Assembly: GCA_002862435.1 (NCBI GenBank)
Contig: PKDC01000028.1
Span: forward strand, 92,296-156,295
Reading direction: 5' to 3'
Source of the DNA: Pseudomonadota bacterium
Lineage (GTDB): Bacteria > Pseudomonadota > Gammaproteobacteria > UBA5335
DNA length: 64,000 bases
Shown here: one piece after another, positions 30,841 to 40,938 of the stretch
Position numbering within the stretch: position 1 is the first letter of the stretch
Layout: the number at the start of each line of letters is the position of its first letter
Made by a program: the position numbers and the translations under genes
Notes under the pieces: generated by a model
Seen by the model: only the letters and a program-made list of their open reading frames with translations
Database searches by the model: none
Told to the model about the DNA's origin: nothing

Positions 30841-31221
30841 ATGAAAAAGCGTGTTGTGTTGTTGTGTTCGACCGCCGCGATGGCGGTTGTTTCCCTTTCG
30901 GCGAGTGCCGGCATGAAGGATCTTGCCGACAGCCGGTTGAGCGAGATTGCCGCCCAGGGATATGTCGTTGCCGTGGGAAGCAATAATTATGGGCTCCCCT
31001 TTGTCTATGAGGTCGCCGCCAGTCAAGCACCTGGCTGGGTGATCGGCCCGCAGAAAAACTTTGTTACCGCGATCACACCCGGCTATCCAGCGGAAGTCGA
31101 TACCGCACGGGCCGATGTGCTGGTTAAGGTGAACGGCAAGTTGAGTGCCGCCACCTCGTATCTGCAAGCGCTACCCGTTGTGGGCGGATGGGTACAGCCG
31201 GTATCTATTTCTACCCCATGA
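30841..31221 (+). CDS. Small exported protein, paralogue 1 of a tandem trio
   Basis: 126 residues from ATG 30841, preceded by GGAGGAAG. Signal peptide MKKRVVLLCSTAAMAVVSLSASA, then mature GMKDLADSRLSEIAAQGY. This N-terminal pattern (M-x-x-L-x-D-x-x-L-x-x-V-S-G-Q) occurs in various exported gammaproteobacterial proteins of unknown role. The C-terminus YLQALPVVGGWVQPVSISTP is shared with the two genes downstream. No cysteine in the mature chain and no transmembrane helix beyond the signal. I do not recognise a function; secretion or surface display is likely. It deviates most in the motif (AAQG instead of SGQG). Confidence 0.8.
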   Translation: MKKRVVLLCSTAAMAVVSLSASAGMKDLADSRLSEIAAQGYVVAVGSNNYGLPFVYEVAASQAPGWVIGPQKNFVTAITPGYPAEVDTARADVLVKVNGKLSAATSYLQALPVVGGWVQPVSISTP

Positions 31222-31278
31222 TTGCATAAATTCTGCGCTGCGCTTCGACAGTAGGGGTATTCATGACCCCATGACAAT

Positions 31279-31313
31279 CGCCCGGGAGTCTTTTGAATTC
31301 CGGGCGTTTTTTT
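31279..31313 (+). terminator. Terminator after exported paralogue 1
   Basis: CGCCCGGGA pairs with TTCCGGGCG (31279-31287, 31298-31306, one G-T pair), followed by TTTTTTT. Paralogue 1 is therefore probably monocistronic. Confidence 0.88.
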
Positions 31314-31483
31314 ATTGTTGACTGCTGCAAAAATACATTTCGCGCATGAGATTCTGGCTATTAACTAATTTCTGACACTTTATGACCTTTTCAGTCACAA
31401 TAAGCCGACATTTATATGTAATCGTTTAATTCAGGAAGTAGATTTTCGGTATTTATCTAAAGAAATGACTGCAATGGTCAGTC

Positions 31484-31500
31484 TTGGCCTGTTCATTGCA
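31484..31500 (+). promoter_or_regulatory. Sigma-54-like -24/-12 element before exported paralogue 2
   Basis: TTGGCCTGTTCATTGCA matches the sigma-54 consensus at TTGGC, the G at position 8 and TTGCA, with GG and GC 12 bp apart. It lies 99 nt before the ATG of paralogue 2, the same distance as the matching element of paralogue 1. The 361-bp gap (31222-31582) also holds the terminator above; its middle part is markedly A+T-rich, and GACTG/CAGTC (about 31468-31484) forms a small dyad next to the element. Confidence 0.5.
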
Positions 31501-31582
31501 CCTCTTTCTGCAACGGGTAGGTCGCGTTTTTTTCACCCGTTCGACTGAAGCACTTAAAATCAGTATTTTTAGGAGAGTAGAG

Positions 31583-31960
31583 ATGAAGAATCGTGTTGTG
31601 TTGATGTGTGCTGCTGCGATGGCGGCTGTTTCCCTTCCTGTGTCTGCAGGTATGATGGATCTTGCCGACAGCGGTCTGCGGGATGTGTCCGGACAGGCCT
31701 ATACGTTGAATGTCGGCATGAACAGTTATGCTGCTCCCTTTGCCTATGAGTTATTTTCGAGCAAGGCTCCCGCCCCGGTGGTGACCACGGGCCAGAATCT
31801 GGTGGCCACTTGGGCGCCTGGATATCCTTCCAAAGTCAGTGCGACTCGTAGTTTGGGTCTGAGCAAGGCCAATATGGGCCTGACAGCAGCCACGACCCGC
31901 CTGCAGGCAATTCCCTACGTCGGCGGCTTGGTCCCTTCAGTCTCGATCAGTAGCCCGTGA
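31583..31960 (+). CDS. Small exported protein, paralogue 2 of a tandem trio
   Basis: 125 residues from ATG 31583, AGGAGAG upstream. Signal peptide MKNRVVLMCAAAMAAVSLPVSA, mature GMMDLADSGLRDVSGQAYTL. Shared with its neighbours: VGMNSYAAPFAYEL, SSKAP, APGYPSKVSATRS and the end LQAIPYVGGLVPSVSISSP. Secondary structure looks beta-rich and the conserved end suggests a folding or export signal. Function unknown. The long A+T-rich leader and its own candidate promoter suggest separate regulation from the tldD cluster. Confidence 0.82.
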   Translation: MKNRVVLMCAAAMAAVSLPVSAGMMDLADSGLRDVSGQAYTLNVGMNSYAAPFAYELFSSKAPAPVVTTGQNLVATWAPGYPSKVSATRSLGLSKANMGLTAATTRLQAIPYVGGLVPSVSISSP

Positions 31961-31970
31961 TAAGCAGAGG

Positions 31971-31999
31971 CGCGCAGTGGTCGACGCGACCACTGCGCG
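31971..31999 (+). repeat. Perfect 13-bp hairpin between paralogues 2 and 3
   Basis: CGCGCAGTGGTCG and its exact complement are separated by ACG, 10 nt after the paralogue 2 stop. No T-run follows, so it may protect the 3' end of the upstream message or attenuate read-through rather than terminate fully. Confidence 0.6.
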
Positions 32000-32092
32000 T
32001 CCTCACATTAAAATAATTTGCGATTACTACCGTTTCCCATGCAGAAACTGAAAGTCGCCATCATCAAGCGGTAATTGCGAGAGGAAACCAAG

Positions 32093-32467
32093 ATGGGCAA
32101 GATTTTCTGGATGTCAGGCGTATTGTTGGCAGTAACCAGTTTGTCGGCGCAGGCAGGAATGGAACGCCTGTCGTATGAGGACATGGCGGATGTTTCGGGG
32201 CAGGGTTACGTTCTGACGGTGGGTGCCCGCAGCCTTTCCGCGCCGTTTGCGTACGATCTGGTTTCCAGCGCTGCACCGGCCATTGTCACCAATAGTCTGG
32301 CTGGCGCTGTCGGTATCCTGGCGCCTAATTTTCCCGCACGGATTTCCAGCGCGCGGAGCATGGCCGTTGGAATCACCAATACGGCGGTTGGGGGAGCGGT
32401 CGGGCGCCTGCAAATGCTGCCGTTCGTTGGTGGGCTGGTGCCGTCGGTGAGTATCACCACCCACTGA
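32093..32467 (+). CDS. Small exported protein, paralogue 3 of a tandem trio
   Basis: 124 residues from ATG 32093 (GAGAGGAAACC upstream). Signal peptide MGKIFWMSGVLLAVTSLSAQA, mature GMERLSYEDMADVSGQGYVL, the clearest copy of the motif. It shares SAPFAYDLVSSAAP, PNFPARISSARS and LQMLPFVGGLVPSVSITTH with the other two but is the most diverged. No -24/-12 element was found in its 132-bp upstream gap, so it may depend on read-through from paralogue 2. Ends at a bidirectional terminator. Function unknown. Confidence 0.82.
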   Translation: MGKIFWMSGVLLAVTSLSAQAGMERLSYEDMADVSGQGYVLTVGARSLSAPFAYDLVSSAAPAIVTNSLAGAVGILAPNFPARISSARSMAVGITNTAVGGAVGRLQMLPFVGGLVPSVSITTH

Positions 32468-32486
32468 AGTAATCCTGGGACACATG

Positions 32487-32517
32487 AAAAAAGGCCGGGT
32501 TTTCCCCGGCCTTTTTT
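32487..32517. terminator. Bidirectional terminator between paralogue 3 and the acyl-CoA ligase
   Basis: A-run plus GGCCGGG (32493-32499), loop of five, CCCGGCC (32505-32511) and T-run. The symmetric A and T runs serve both convergent genes. Confidence 0.9.
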
Positions 32518-32543
32518 GTTTCAAGGAAAATACATACGTGGCA

Positions 32544-34364
<1,821 letters not shown>

Positions 34365-34659
34365 GGAACCGGGACTCCCTCATGCGACGATAGCGTGTTG
34401 GATGGTGAACGATGAATGATTATGTCCTGGGCGCGCGGGATGGCGCGATGTGGGCCAGGCTAAGCCCTTGGAAGGGGTAGGAGATTAATGCAGCCCAAGA
34501 GGAGAGTCAAAAGCATGGGGCGGTCACCAAAACGCGGTGTTGCAGGCAACTGACCTGGATTCGACACCGCATTGTCATTTCCCCCCGCTACCCTGCCGAG
34601 GCACCTGCTTGAGCCATGCGGGCGGGCCACCCGCATTCTGTCGATGGAGGATGTAGGCC

Positions 34660-35271
34660 ATGCTCAGCCCATTGAAGGGAAAACTGCGCCGCCGTATTCC
34701 CCTGATCGTGTCGATGGGGATTGGGATGGCGATGATTGTGCATTTGGGGTGGGCTTTGCGCGCACCTGTTCCGGCGAGACCTTCAACGTCAGCACCCGAG
34801 ACGGGGATCGCACCTCCGGTCGATTTTCTGGCGATTGCCCTGCGTGCTCCTTTGCTGGATGGTACCCAGCCAACACCATCGGCGGCACTGCCTACGGCAC
34901 TGGAAGCGCGGCTGCAAGGCGTGAGCACAGGCTGGGCTGTACCCTTGGCCATCATTGATTTCGCTGGACACCCTCGTGTTGTGGCGGAGGGCGATGCCTT
35001 GGGAGATATAGCCCGTGTGCATCGCATCCTGCCGGATCGGGTTTTGTTGCAGCATGGCGCCCGCATCGAGACGCTGGCGCTGCACCGGGCGACGGGAATG
35101 TCCAGGCCAGTTCCGGACAAAAGGCCAGTTGATGACGTCGGAATTCCAGATTCGCAAGACGACGCCGAGACGCAGCAATGGCTGCAAACCCTCTCGGAAG
35201 GGGATCCGGAAACCGCAGCCTGGTTGCGGGAAAGGTTGCGGGAATTGCAGGAAAGGGAGCCGAATGACTAG
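34660..35271 (+). CDS. gspC: Type II secretion system protein GspC
   Basis: 203 residues, ATG 34660 with GGAGG 9 nt upstream. One membrane helix (about residues 13-33, IPLIVSMGIGMAMIVHLGWAL), a proline-rich linker, then the homology region LEARLQGVSTGWAVPLAIIDFAGHPRVVAEGD and RIETLALHR that contacts the secretin. No PDZ or coiled-coil domain is obvious; the charged C-terminal tail (EGDPETAAWLRERLRELQERE) is helical. First gene of gspCDEFGHIJKLM. The stop codon lies inside a triplicated 15-bp repeat. Confidence 0.82.
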   Translation: MLSPLKGKLRRRIPLIVSMGIGMAMIVHLGWALRAPVPARPSTSAPETGIAPPVDFLAIALRAPLLDGTQPTPSAALPTALEARLQGVSTGWAVPLAIIDFAGHPRVVAEGDALGDIARVHRILPDRVLLQHGARIETLALHRATGMSRPVPDKRPVDDVGIPDSQDDAETQQWLQTLSEGDPETAAWLRERLRELQEREPND

Positions 35272-35302
35272 AAGCCGAATGACTAGAAGCCGAATGACTA
35301 GA
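35258..35302 (+). repeat. Three perfect tandem copies of a 15-bp unit at the gspC/gspD junction
   Basis: AGCCGAATGACTAGA is repeated exactly three times (35258-35272, 35273-35287, 35288-35302). Each copy carries an in-frame ATG for gspD and a TAG in the gspC frame. In gspD it encodes MTRSR-MTRSR-MTRTS. Copy number changes by slippage would keep the frame and alter the number of start codons and the distance to the ribosome site AAAGGGAG (35252-35259). Confidence 0.97.
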
Positions 35303-37312
35303 ACAAGTCCATGGCGGATGGGGATGATGATGGCCTTGTTGTTTTGGAGTGTGGCGGAGAACCCGCTGCAAGCCCAGGTTCAGGAACCGATCACCCTGAA
35401 TTTCCAGGAAGCCGAGTTGAGCGCGGTGATCGAGACGGTGGGTCGTATCACCGGGCGCAATTTCGTGGTCGATCCCCGCGTCAAGGGCCGCGTCACGGTC
35501 GTGTCTCCAGGGCCATTGCAACCCAGCGAGGTGTACCAGATCTTCCTGTCGGTGCTGGAAGTGAATGGTTATGCCGCCGTGGAGGAAGGCGCGGTGACCA
35601 AGATCGTGCCCGACGTCAACGCCCGACAGAGCGGCACCCCGGTGCGGGTCGGTATGGCGGAACCCGCGGGCGGCGGCTTGGTGACCCAGATCATTACACT
35701 CAAATACGTCCCCGCGGCTCAGCTGGTGCCGGTGTTGCGCCCGCTGGTCCCCCAGAATGGCTTGGTGGCGGCCTACGCGGATACCAATACCCTGCTGATT
35801 TCCGATCTGGCGGCCAATGTCGGGCGACTGGTGGAAATCGTGCGAGCCATTGATCGCCCGACCCACAATCAACAGGAAGTCGTGCCACTCGCCCAGGCAT
35901 CGGCGGCAGAGGTGGCCCGCGCGCTCAAGGCCTTGGCGGGCGAGGGGGCGGCTGCACAGGCCGTGGTGGCGGACGAGCGCACCAATAGCGTCATCCTCAG
36001 CGGCGACGCTGCGACCCGCGCCCGGTTGCGCCAGTTGGTCGAGCGACTGGATGGGCCGCGCGGTGCGGGCGGCAATACCTATGTGGCGACCCTGCGCTAT
36101 GCGCGAGCGGAGCAAGTGGCGCCCATCGTGGCAGGCATCCTGGGCGGCGTCGTGACCGGCAAGACGGGCGATGGAGCCCCGGCTGGCGCCGTCTCTGGTA
36201 CCGACAAGTCGCGTGTGCAAGCCTATGCCGCGACCAATGCTGTGGTCATCACGGCCGCCCCCGATCAGATCGCGACCGCCCGGTCGGTGATCGAGCAGCT
36301 TGATATTCGCCGCCCGCAGGTGATGGTGGAGGCGTTGATCGTCGAGGTCTCCGCCGATCGCAGCAAGGAACTGGGCGTGCAGTGGGCGGTGAGCGGGATC
36401 TCCGACGGTTCCGGGCCCCTCGGGTTGATCAATTTCGCCAACAGCGGCTTGGATCTGGGCACTCTGGCCACCACGCTGCTCGGGCAACGCACCGATTCTG
36501 GTACGGGGACGAGCACCGGTACCCCTGGGGCACTCAACAGCAGCGGCGTGGCGGGAGTGGAGTTGGGGCAAGGCGGCAGCTTGGCGGTGGGTAAGGTCAA
36601 CGGCCGCGGCACCGACTGGGCGGTGCTGCTGCGGGCGCTGCTCAGCGATACCGATACCAACATCCTCTCCACGCCCACCCTGCTCACCCTCGACAACGAG
36701 GAGGCCCAGATCGTCGTGGCCCAGACCGTGCCGTTTCTCACCGGCCAGTTCACCAATACCGGCGCGGCAAATTCCGCGATCAATCCGTTCCAGACCATCG
36801 ATCGTCAGGATGTGGGCTTGACGCTCAAGGTCAAACCGCAGATCAACGAGGACGGTACCGTGTTGCTGGCGGTCGAGCAGGAAGTGGCCAGCGTGGAGCA
36901 GGCCAGCAAGGCGCGCATCGGGGCGGTGGACGTGGTGACCAACAAGCGCGCCATCAAGACCAATGTCCTGGTCGACAATGGCGCCACCATCGTACTGGGC
37001 GGGCTGATCGACGATCAGGTCTCGGAGGGTCGCAGCCGTGTGCCGGGACTGGCCGCGCTTCCGGTGCTCGGCGCCCTGTTCCGGTTCGACAACAGCCGGG
37101 TGGTCAAGCGCAATCTGATGGTGTTCCTGCGGCCCACCGTGTTGCTGATGGCCGAGGACAACATGACCGCCACCCATGGCAAATACAATGTCATTCGTGA
37201 GCAGCAGCGGCGCGCCCGGGAACCCGTGCCCAGTCAACGCACCTTGTTGCCCGAAGTGGCGCCGGGTGAGGAAATGGCGCCGGTGGAGGAGGGGGGCGGT
37301 GTCCATCGTTGA
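35264..37312 (+). CDS. gspD: Type II secretion system secretin GspD
   Basis: Up to 682 residues. Three repeat-encoded ATGs (35264, 35279, 35294) are possible starts; the first has AAAGGGAG just upstream and overlaps the gspC stop. Signal peptide ends near ENPLQAQ. The N0 domain (ITLNFQEAELSAVIETVGRIT), N1-N3 domains, and the C-terminal secretin with VEALIVEVSADRSKELGVQW and VPGLAALPVLGALFRF are all visible. A glycine/serine/threonine-rich loop (about TDSGTGTSTGTPG) sits in the secretin domain. It forms the outer-membrane channel; no pilotin gene is adjacent. Confidence 0.96.
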   Translation: MTRSRMTRSRMTRTSPWRMGMMMALLFWSVAENPLQAQVQEPITLNFQEAELSAVIETVGRITGRNFVVDPRVKGRVTVVSPGPLQPSEVYQIFLSVLEVNGYAAVEEGAVTKIVPDVNARQSGTPVRVGMAEPAGGGLVTQIITLKYVPAAQLVPVLRPLVPQNGLVAAYADTNTLLISDLAANVGRLVEIVRAIDRPTHNQQEVVPLAQASAAEVARALKALAGEGAAAQAVVADERTNSVILSGDAATRARLRQLVERLDGPRGAGGNTYVATLRYARAEQVAPIVAGILGGVVTGKTGDGAPAGAVSGTDKSRVQAYAATNAVVITAAPDQIATARSVIEQLDIRRPQVMVEALIVEVSADRSKELGVQWAVSGISDGSGPLGLINFANSGLDLGTLATTLLGQRTDSGTGTSTGTPGALNSSGVAGVELGQGGSLAVGKVNGRGTDWAVLLRALLSDTDTNILSTPTLLTLDNEEAQIVVAQTVPFLTGQFTNTGAANSAINPFQTIDRQDVGLTLKVKPQINEDGTVLLAVEQEVASVEQASKARIGAVDVVTNKRAIKTNVLVDNGATIVLGGLIDDQVSEGRSRVPGLAALPVLGALFRFDNSRVVKRNLMVFLRPTVLLMAEDNMTATHGKYNVIREQQRRAREPVPSQRTLLPEVAPGEEMAPVEEGGGVHR

Positions 37313-38786
37313 GGAAGGGGGGCTGCTGCCCTTCGCCTTTGCCCGTCGGCATGGTCTGGTGGTGGGCGAGCTGAGCGAGAATCAGGCGCTCATCTGGTGC
37401 CGCCCCGACGCCAATCTGAGTGTGCTGGGTGCCTTGCGGGCGCGGCTCGACCGCCCGCTGCGGCTGGAGGAGATCGATGCCGAGGCCTTCGAGGCCGCAC
37501 TGAATCGTCTCTATTCCGATGAGGGTGCCGGCGCCGCCGAGGTCATTGACAGTCTCAACCAGGCGGGCGACCTGCATGATCTGGCGCTGGCCCTGCCGGA
37601 ACCGGCGGACTTGTTGGAACAGGCCGATGACGCGCCCATCATCCGCCTCATCAACGCCATCCTCACCGAGGCAGTGCGCGAGGGGGCCTCGGACATTCAT
37701 TTCGAACCCTTCGCCAAGGCCATGCGGGTGCGCTTCCGGGTGGATGGGGTGTTGCACGAGGTGCTGCGCCCCAAGGCGGCGTTGGCGCCGCTCTTGGTCT
37801 CGCGCATCAAGGTGATGGCGCGGCTCGACATCGCCGAGAAACGCCTGCCCCAGGACGGCCGCATTTCCCTGCGGGTGGCCGGGCGCGCCGTGGACGTGCG
37901 TGTGTCGACCCTTCCGTCCGGCCACGGCGAGCGGGTGGTGATGCGGCTGCTGGATCAGCAGGCGGGACGGCTGTCCCTGGCCGAGATCGGCTTTGGCGAG
38001 CGGGATCGGGAGCGCTTGGTGGAATGGATCGCCGAGCCCCACGGGATCCTGCTGGTGACCGGTCCCACCGGTTCCGGCAAGACCACCACCCTGTATGCCG
38101 CCTTGAGCCGGCTCAACGAGGCCAGCCGCAACATCATGACGGTGGAGGATCCCATCGAGTACTTCCTGGAAGGCATCAGCCAGACGGCGGTCAATCCCAA
38201 GGTGGAGATGAGTTTTGCCCGCGGATTGCGCGCCATCCTGCGCCAGGACCCCGATGTGGTGATGGTGGGAGAGATTCGCGATCTGGAAACTGCGCGCATC
38301 GCGGTGCAGGCCAGCCTGACCGGCCATCTGGTGCTCTCCACCCTGCACACCAACAGCGCCATCGGCGCCGTGACCCGGCTGGTGGACATGGGGATTGAAC
38401 CCTTCCTGATCGCGTCCACCTTGCTGGCCACCACGGCCCAGCGTCTGGTGCGCCAGCTCTGTCCGGCCTGCAAGCGACCGGCCGCCCCTGATGCGCGTGA
38501 GCGTGAGTTGCTGGGCCAGGGCAGCGGGACGGCGCCAGAGGTGATTTACCATCCAGTGGGCTGCGCCGCCTGCCGGCAGACGGGATTCCGGGGGCGCACC
38601 GCGATTTACGAGCTGATCGGGATCGATGGGCGACTGCGCCGCATGATCCATGACGGTGCCGCCGAGGCCGAGATGGAAGCAGTGGCGCGCCAACAGGCTC
38701 CGCCCTTGCGGGAGGCCGGATTGGACAAAGTCCGCGCCGGCGTCACCACCCTGGAGGAGGTCCTGCGGGTCAGCCGGCAGGAATGA
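37299..38786 (+). CDS. gspE: Type II secretion ATPase GspE
   Basis: 495 residues from GTG 37299, overlapping gspD by 14 nt and preceded by a GGAGGAGGGG site within gspD. Walker A GPTGSGKTTT, Asp box MTVEDPIEYFLEG, Walker B and His box (DPDVVMVGEIRD, SLTGHLVLSTLHTN), and a four-cysteine zinc module (CPACKRP ... GCAACRQTGF). Powers pseudopilus assembly from the cytoplasmic face. Confidence 0.96.
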   Translation: MSIVEEGGLLPFAFARRHGLVVGELSENQALIWCRPDANLSVLGALRARLDRPLRLEEIDAEAFEAALNRLYSDEGAGAAEVIDSLNQAGDLHDLALALPEPADLLEQADDAPIIRLINAILTEAVREGASDIHFEPFAKAMRVRFRVDGVLHEVLRPKAALAPLLVSRIKVMARLDIAEKRLPQDGRISLRVAGRAVDVRVSTLPSGHGERVVMRLLDQQAGRLSLAEIGFGERDRERLVEWIAEPHGILLVTGPTGSGKTTTLYAALSRLNEASRNIMTVEDPIEYFLEGISQTAVNPKVEMSFARGLRAILRQDPDVVMVGEIRDLETARIAVQASLTGHLVLSTLHTNSAIGAVTRLVDMGIEPFLIASTLLATTAQRLVRQLCPACKRPAAPDARERELLGQGSGTAPEVIYHPVGCAACRQTGFRGRTAIYELIGIDGRLRRMIHDGAAEAEMEAVARQQAPPLREAGLDKVRAGVTTLEEVLRVSRQE

Positions 38787-38793
38787 TCGGACC

Positions 38794-39999
38794 ATGGCGG
38801 CATTCCAGTTCGAGGCCATTGACGCCCGCGGCGTCCGCCACCGTGGGGTGCAGGAAGGCGACCATCCGCGCCAGGTGCGCGCGCGCTTGCGCGATCAGGG
38901 ACTCACCCCACTACTGGTGACGCCGGTGAGCGGCGAGGCGGGAGGCGGGCGCCGGGGCGTGCGTGGGATCGGAACTCGCGCCCTGGCCCTGATGACTCGC
39001 CAACTCGCCACCTTGCTGCGTTCTGGCGCGCCCTTGGCGGAGGCATTGCACACAGTCGCCGCCCAAACCACCAAGCGGACGCCCCGCAGCGTGCTGCTGG
39101 CCCTGCATGGCCAGGTGAGCGAGGGGCTGTCACTGGCGGCGGCGATGCGGCGGTTTGCACGGGTGTTCCCCGAGGACTATGTCGCCACGGTGGCTGCCGG
39201 CGAGCAGACCGGTCACCTCGATGCCGTGCTGGAGCGGCTCGCCGATCACACCGAAAACCGCGACCGATTGCGGCGCAGCGTGGTGGCGGCGCTGATCTAT
39301 CCGGCGCTGCTCACTGTGGTGTCGGTGGGCATCGTCATCGCCATGCTGGTGTTCGTGGTGCCCGAGGTGGTGCAGGTCTTCGTGGGAATGAATCGGCCAT
39401 TGCCCTGGCTGACCCGGGCGCTCATCGCCTTGAGCGCCTTTTTGCGGGACTGGGGCCTCTGGGGGTTGGGGCTGGGGACGCTGGGCCTGATGGCGTTCTT
39501 GCGGGCCTTGCGCCGACCGGCCTTCCGTAGCCGCTGGGAACATCTGCTGTTGCGCCTGCCGGTGGTCGGCGATGTACTGGTGGCCACCGACGTGGCTCAT
39601 TTCACACGCACTTTCGGGCTCTTGGTGAGCAGCGGGGTGCCGGTGATGGAGGCGATGCACATTGCTGCCGCCGTGCTGATCCGGCTGCCGCTGCGCCAAT
39701 CGGTGCTGGCGGCGGCCGAGCGGGTGCGCGAGGGCAGCAGCGTGTTTGCCAGCCTGCAGCGCACCGGGCGTTTTCCGCCCATGACCCTGCATCTGATTGC
39801 CAGCGGCGAGAGCAGCGGGCGGCTGGGGGACATGCTGGAGCGGGCGGCGCAGCAACTGGAACAGGATCAGGAAGCCTGGATCAATACCGCCGTGCGCGTC
39901 CTGGAGCCGCTGCTGATCCTGCTCATGGGCGGTGTGGTGCTGGTGATCGTGCTGGCTATCCTGCTGCCGATTTTCGATCTGAATCAACTGATGGCCTAG
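38794..39999 (+). CDS. gspF: Type II secretion inner-membrane platform protein GspF
   Basis: 401 residues. Two repeated T2SSF domains (about 65-190 and 265-395) with three membrane helices; RQLATLLRSGAPLAEALHTVA and RTFGLLVSSGVPVMEAMHIAA are the paired motifs. C-terminal VLVIVLAILLPIFDLNQLM is standard. ATG 38794, seven bases after gspE. Confidence 0.95.
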   Translation: MAAFQFEAIDARGVRHRGVQEGDHPRQVRARLRDQGLTPLLVTPVSGEAGGGRRGVRGIGTRALALMTRQLATLLRSGAPLAEALHTVAAQTTKRTPRSVLLALHGQVSEGLSLAAAMRRFARVFPEDYVATVAAGEQTGHLDAVLERLADHTENRDRLRRSVVAALIYPALLTVVSVGIVIAMLVFVVPEVVQVFVGMNRPLPWLTRALIALSAFLRDWGLWGLGLGTLGLMAFLRALRRPAFRSRWEHLLLRLPVVGDVLVATDVAHFTRTFGLLVSSGVPVMEAMHIAAAVLIRLPLRQSVLAAAERVREGSSVFASLQRTGRFPPMTLHLIASGESSGRLGDMLERAAQQLEQDQEAWINTAVRVLEPLLILLMGGVVLVIVLAILLPIFDLNQLMA

Positions 40000-40008
40000 G
40001 GAGAAATC

Positions 40009-40443
40009 ATGCACAAGCGCAAGCGAATGGGGGGCTTCACCCTCATCGAGATCATGGTGGTGGTGGTAATTCTGGGGATCCTGGCGGCCTTGATCGTGCC
40101 GAACATCATGGATCGACCCGACATGGCGCGCGTAGCCAAGACCAAGCAGGACCTGCGCGCCTTGCAGACGGCCCTGAACCTGTATCGCCTGGACAATTAC
40201 CGCTACCCGACCACCGACCAAGGGCTGGAGGCGTTAGTGGAAAAGCCCAGCGTAGAGCCTCTGCCGCCGGCGTATCGGAAGGGGGGCTACCTGGAACGCA
40301 TGCCCAAGGATGCCTGGGGGCATCCCTATCTCTACCTCAGCCCCGGTGTGCATGGCGAGGTGGATATCAGCAGCCTGGGCGCCGACGGTCAACCCGGGGG
40401 CGAGGGGGTGAACGCCGATATCCAGAGCTGGACGCTGGACTGA
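40009..40443 (+). CDS. gspG: Major pseudopilin GspG
   Basis: 144 residues. Prepilin cleavage site [24 protein letters not shown] with glutamate at mature position 5. [22 protein letters not shown] and the C-terminal calcium-loop part ([19 protein letters not shown]) identify GspG. Assembled into the periplasmic pseudopilus after cleavage by a prepilin peptidase encoded elsewhere. Confidence 0.97.
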   Translation: MHKRKRMGGFTLIEIMVVVVILGILAALIVPNIMDRPDMARVAKTKQDLRALQTALNLYRLDNYRYPTTDQGLEALVEKPSVEPLPPAYRKGGYLERMPKDAWGHPYLYLSPGVHGEVDISSLGADGQPGGEGVNADIQSWTLD

Positions 40444-40446
40444 GGC

Positions 40447-40938
40447 GTGGCGCAACGCGGTGCGGGATTCACCTTGGTGGAGTTGATGGTGGTGCTGGTG
40501 ATCATGGGCATCGTCAGTGCGGCGGTGCTGCTGTCCACCCGTGGCGCGGATCCGGGGCGAGCGCTGCAGCGCGAGGCCGATCGCCTGGCGTTGTGCCTGG
40601 ATCGAGCGCTCGATCAGGCGCTGGCCGGGCCACGCCATCTGGGCCTGCGACTCGGGCCGCAAGGCTACGGTTTCCTCGCTTATCGCGCCGGCCGGTGGGA
40701 AACGCCCGCCGACTCGCCCTGTCCTGATCATGCTTGGCCTGTGGGTTTGCGTTGGCGCGTGCGGGTGGAGGGACGCGCGCTGGCTGCGCCGCCCCTGGGA
40801 TCCCCCCTGCCTCAGGTGTATCTGTTGGGCAGTGGCGAGGCGAGCCCGTTTCGGATTGAGCTGGAACGGGACGGAGCGCGCCGCATCCTCGTTGGCAACG
40901 CGCTGGGGGAGATTCGCATCGAGGCGGCAAATCCTTGA
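40447..40938 (+). CDS. gspH: Minor pseudopilin GspH
   Basis: 163 residues from GTG 40447. Prepilin site AG|FTLVELMVVLVIMGIVSAAVLL, then a GspH-like domain with low conservation. Three bases after gspG; its TGA overlaps the TTG start of gspI. Confidence 0.88.
   Translation: MAQRGAGFTLVELMVVLVIMGIVSAAVLLSTRGADPGRALQREADRLALCLDRALDQALAGPRHLGLRLGPQGYGFLAYRAGRWETPADSPCPDHAWPVGLRWRVRVEGRALAAPPLGSPLPQVYLLGSGEASPFRIELERDGARRILVGNALGEIRIEAANP

Noticed and set aside
34952..37306. A 784-codon open frame on the minus strand opposite gspD
   Set aside because: Same cause; the His/Gln/Arg-rich translation resembles no protein, and gspD is complete on the plus strand.
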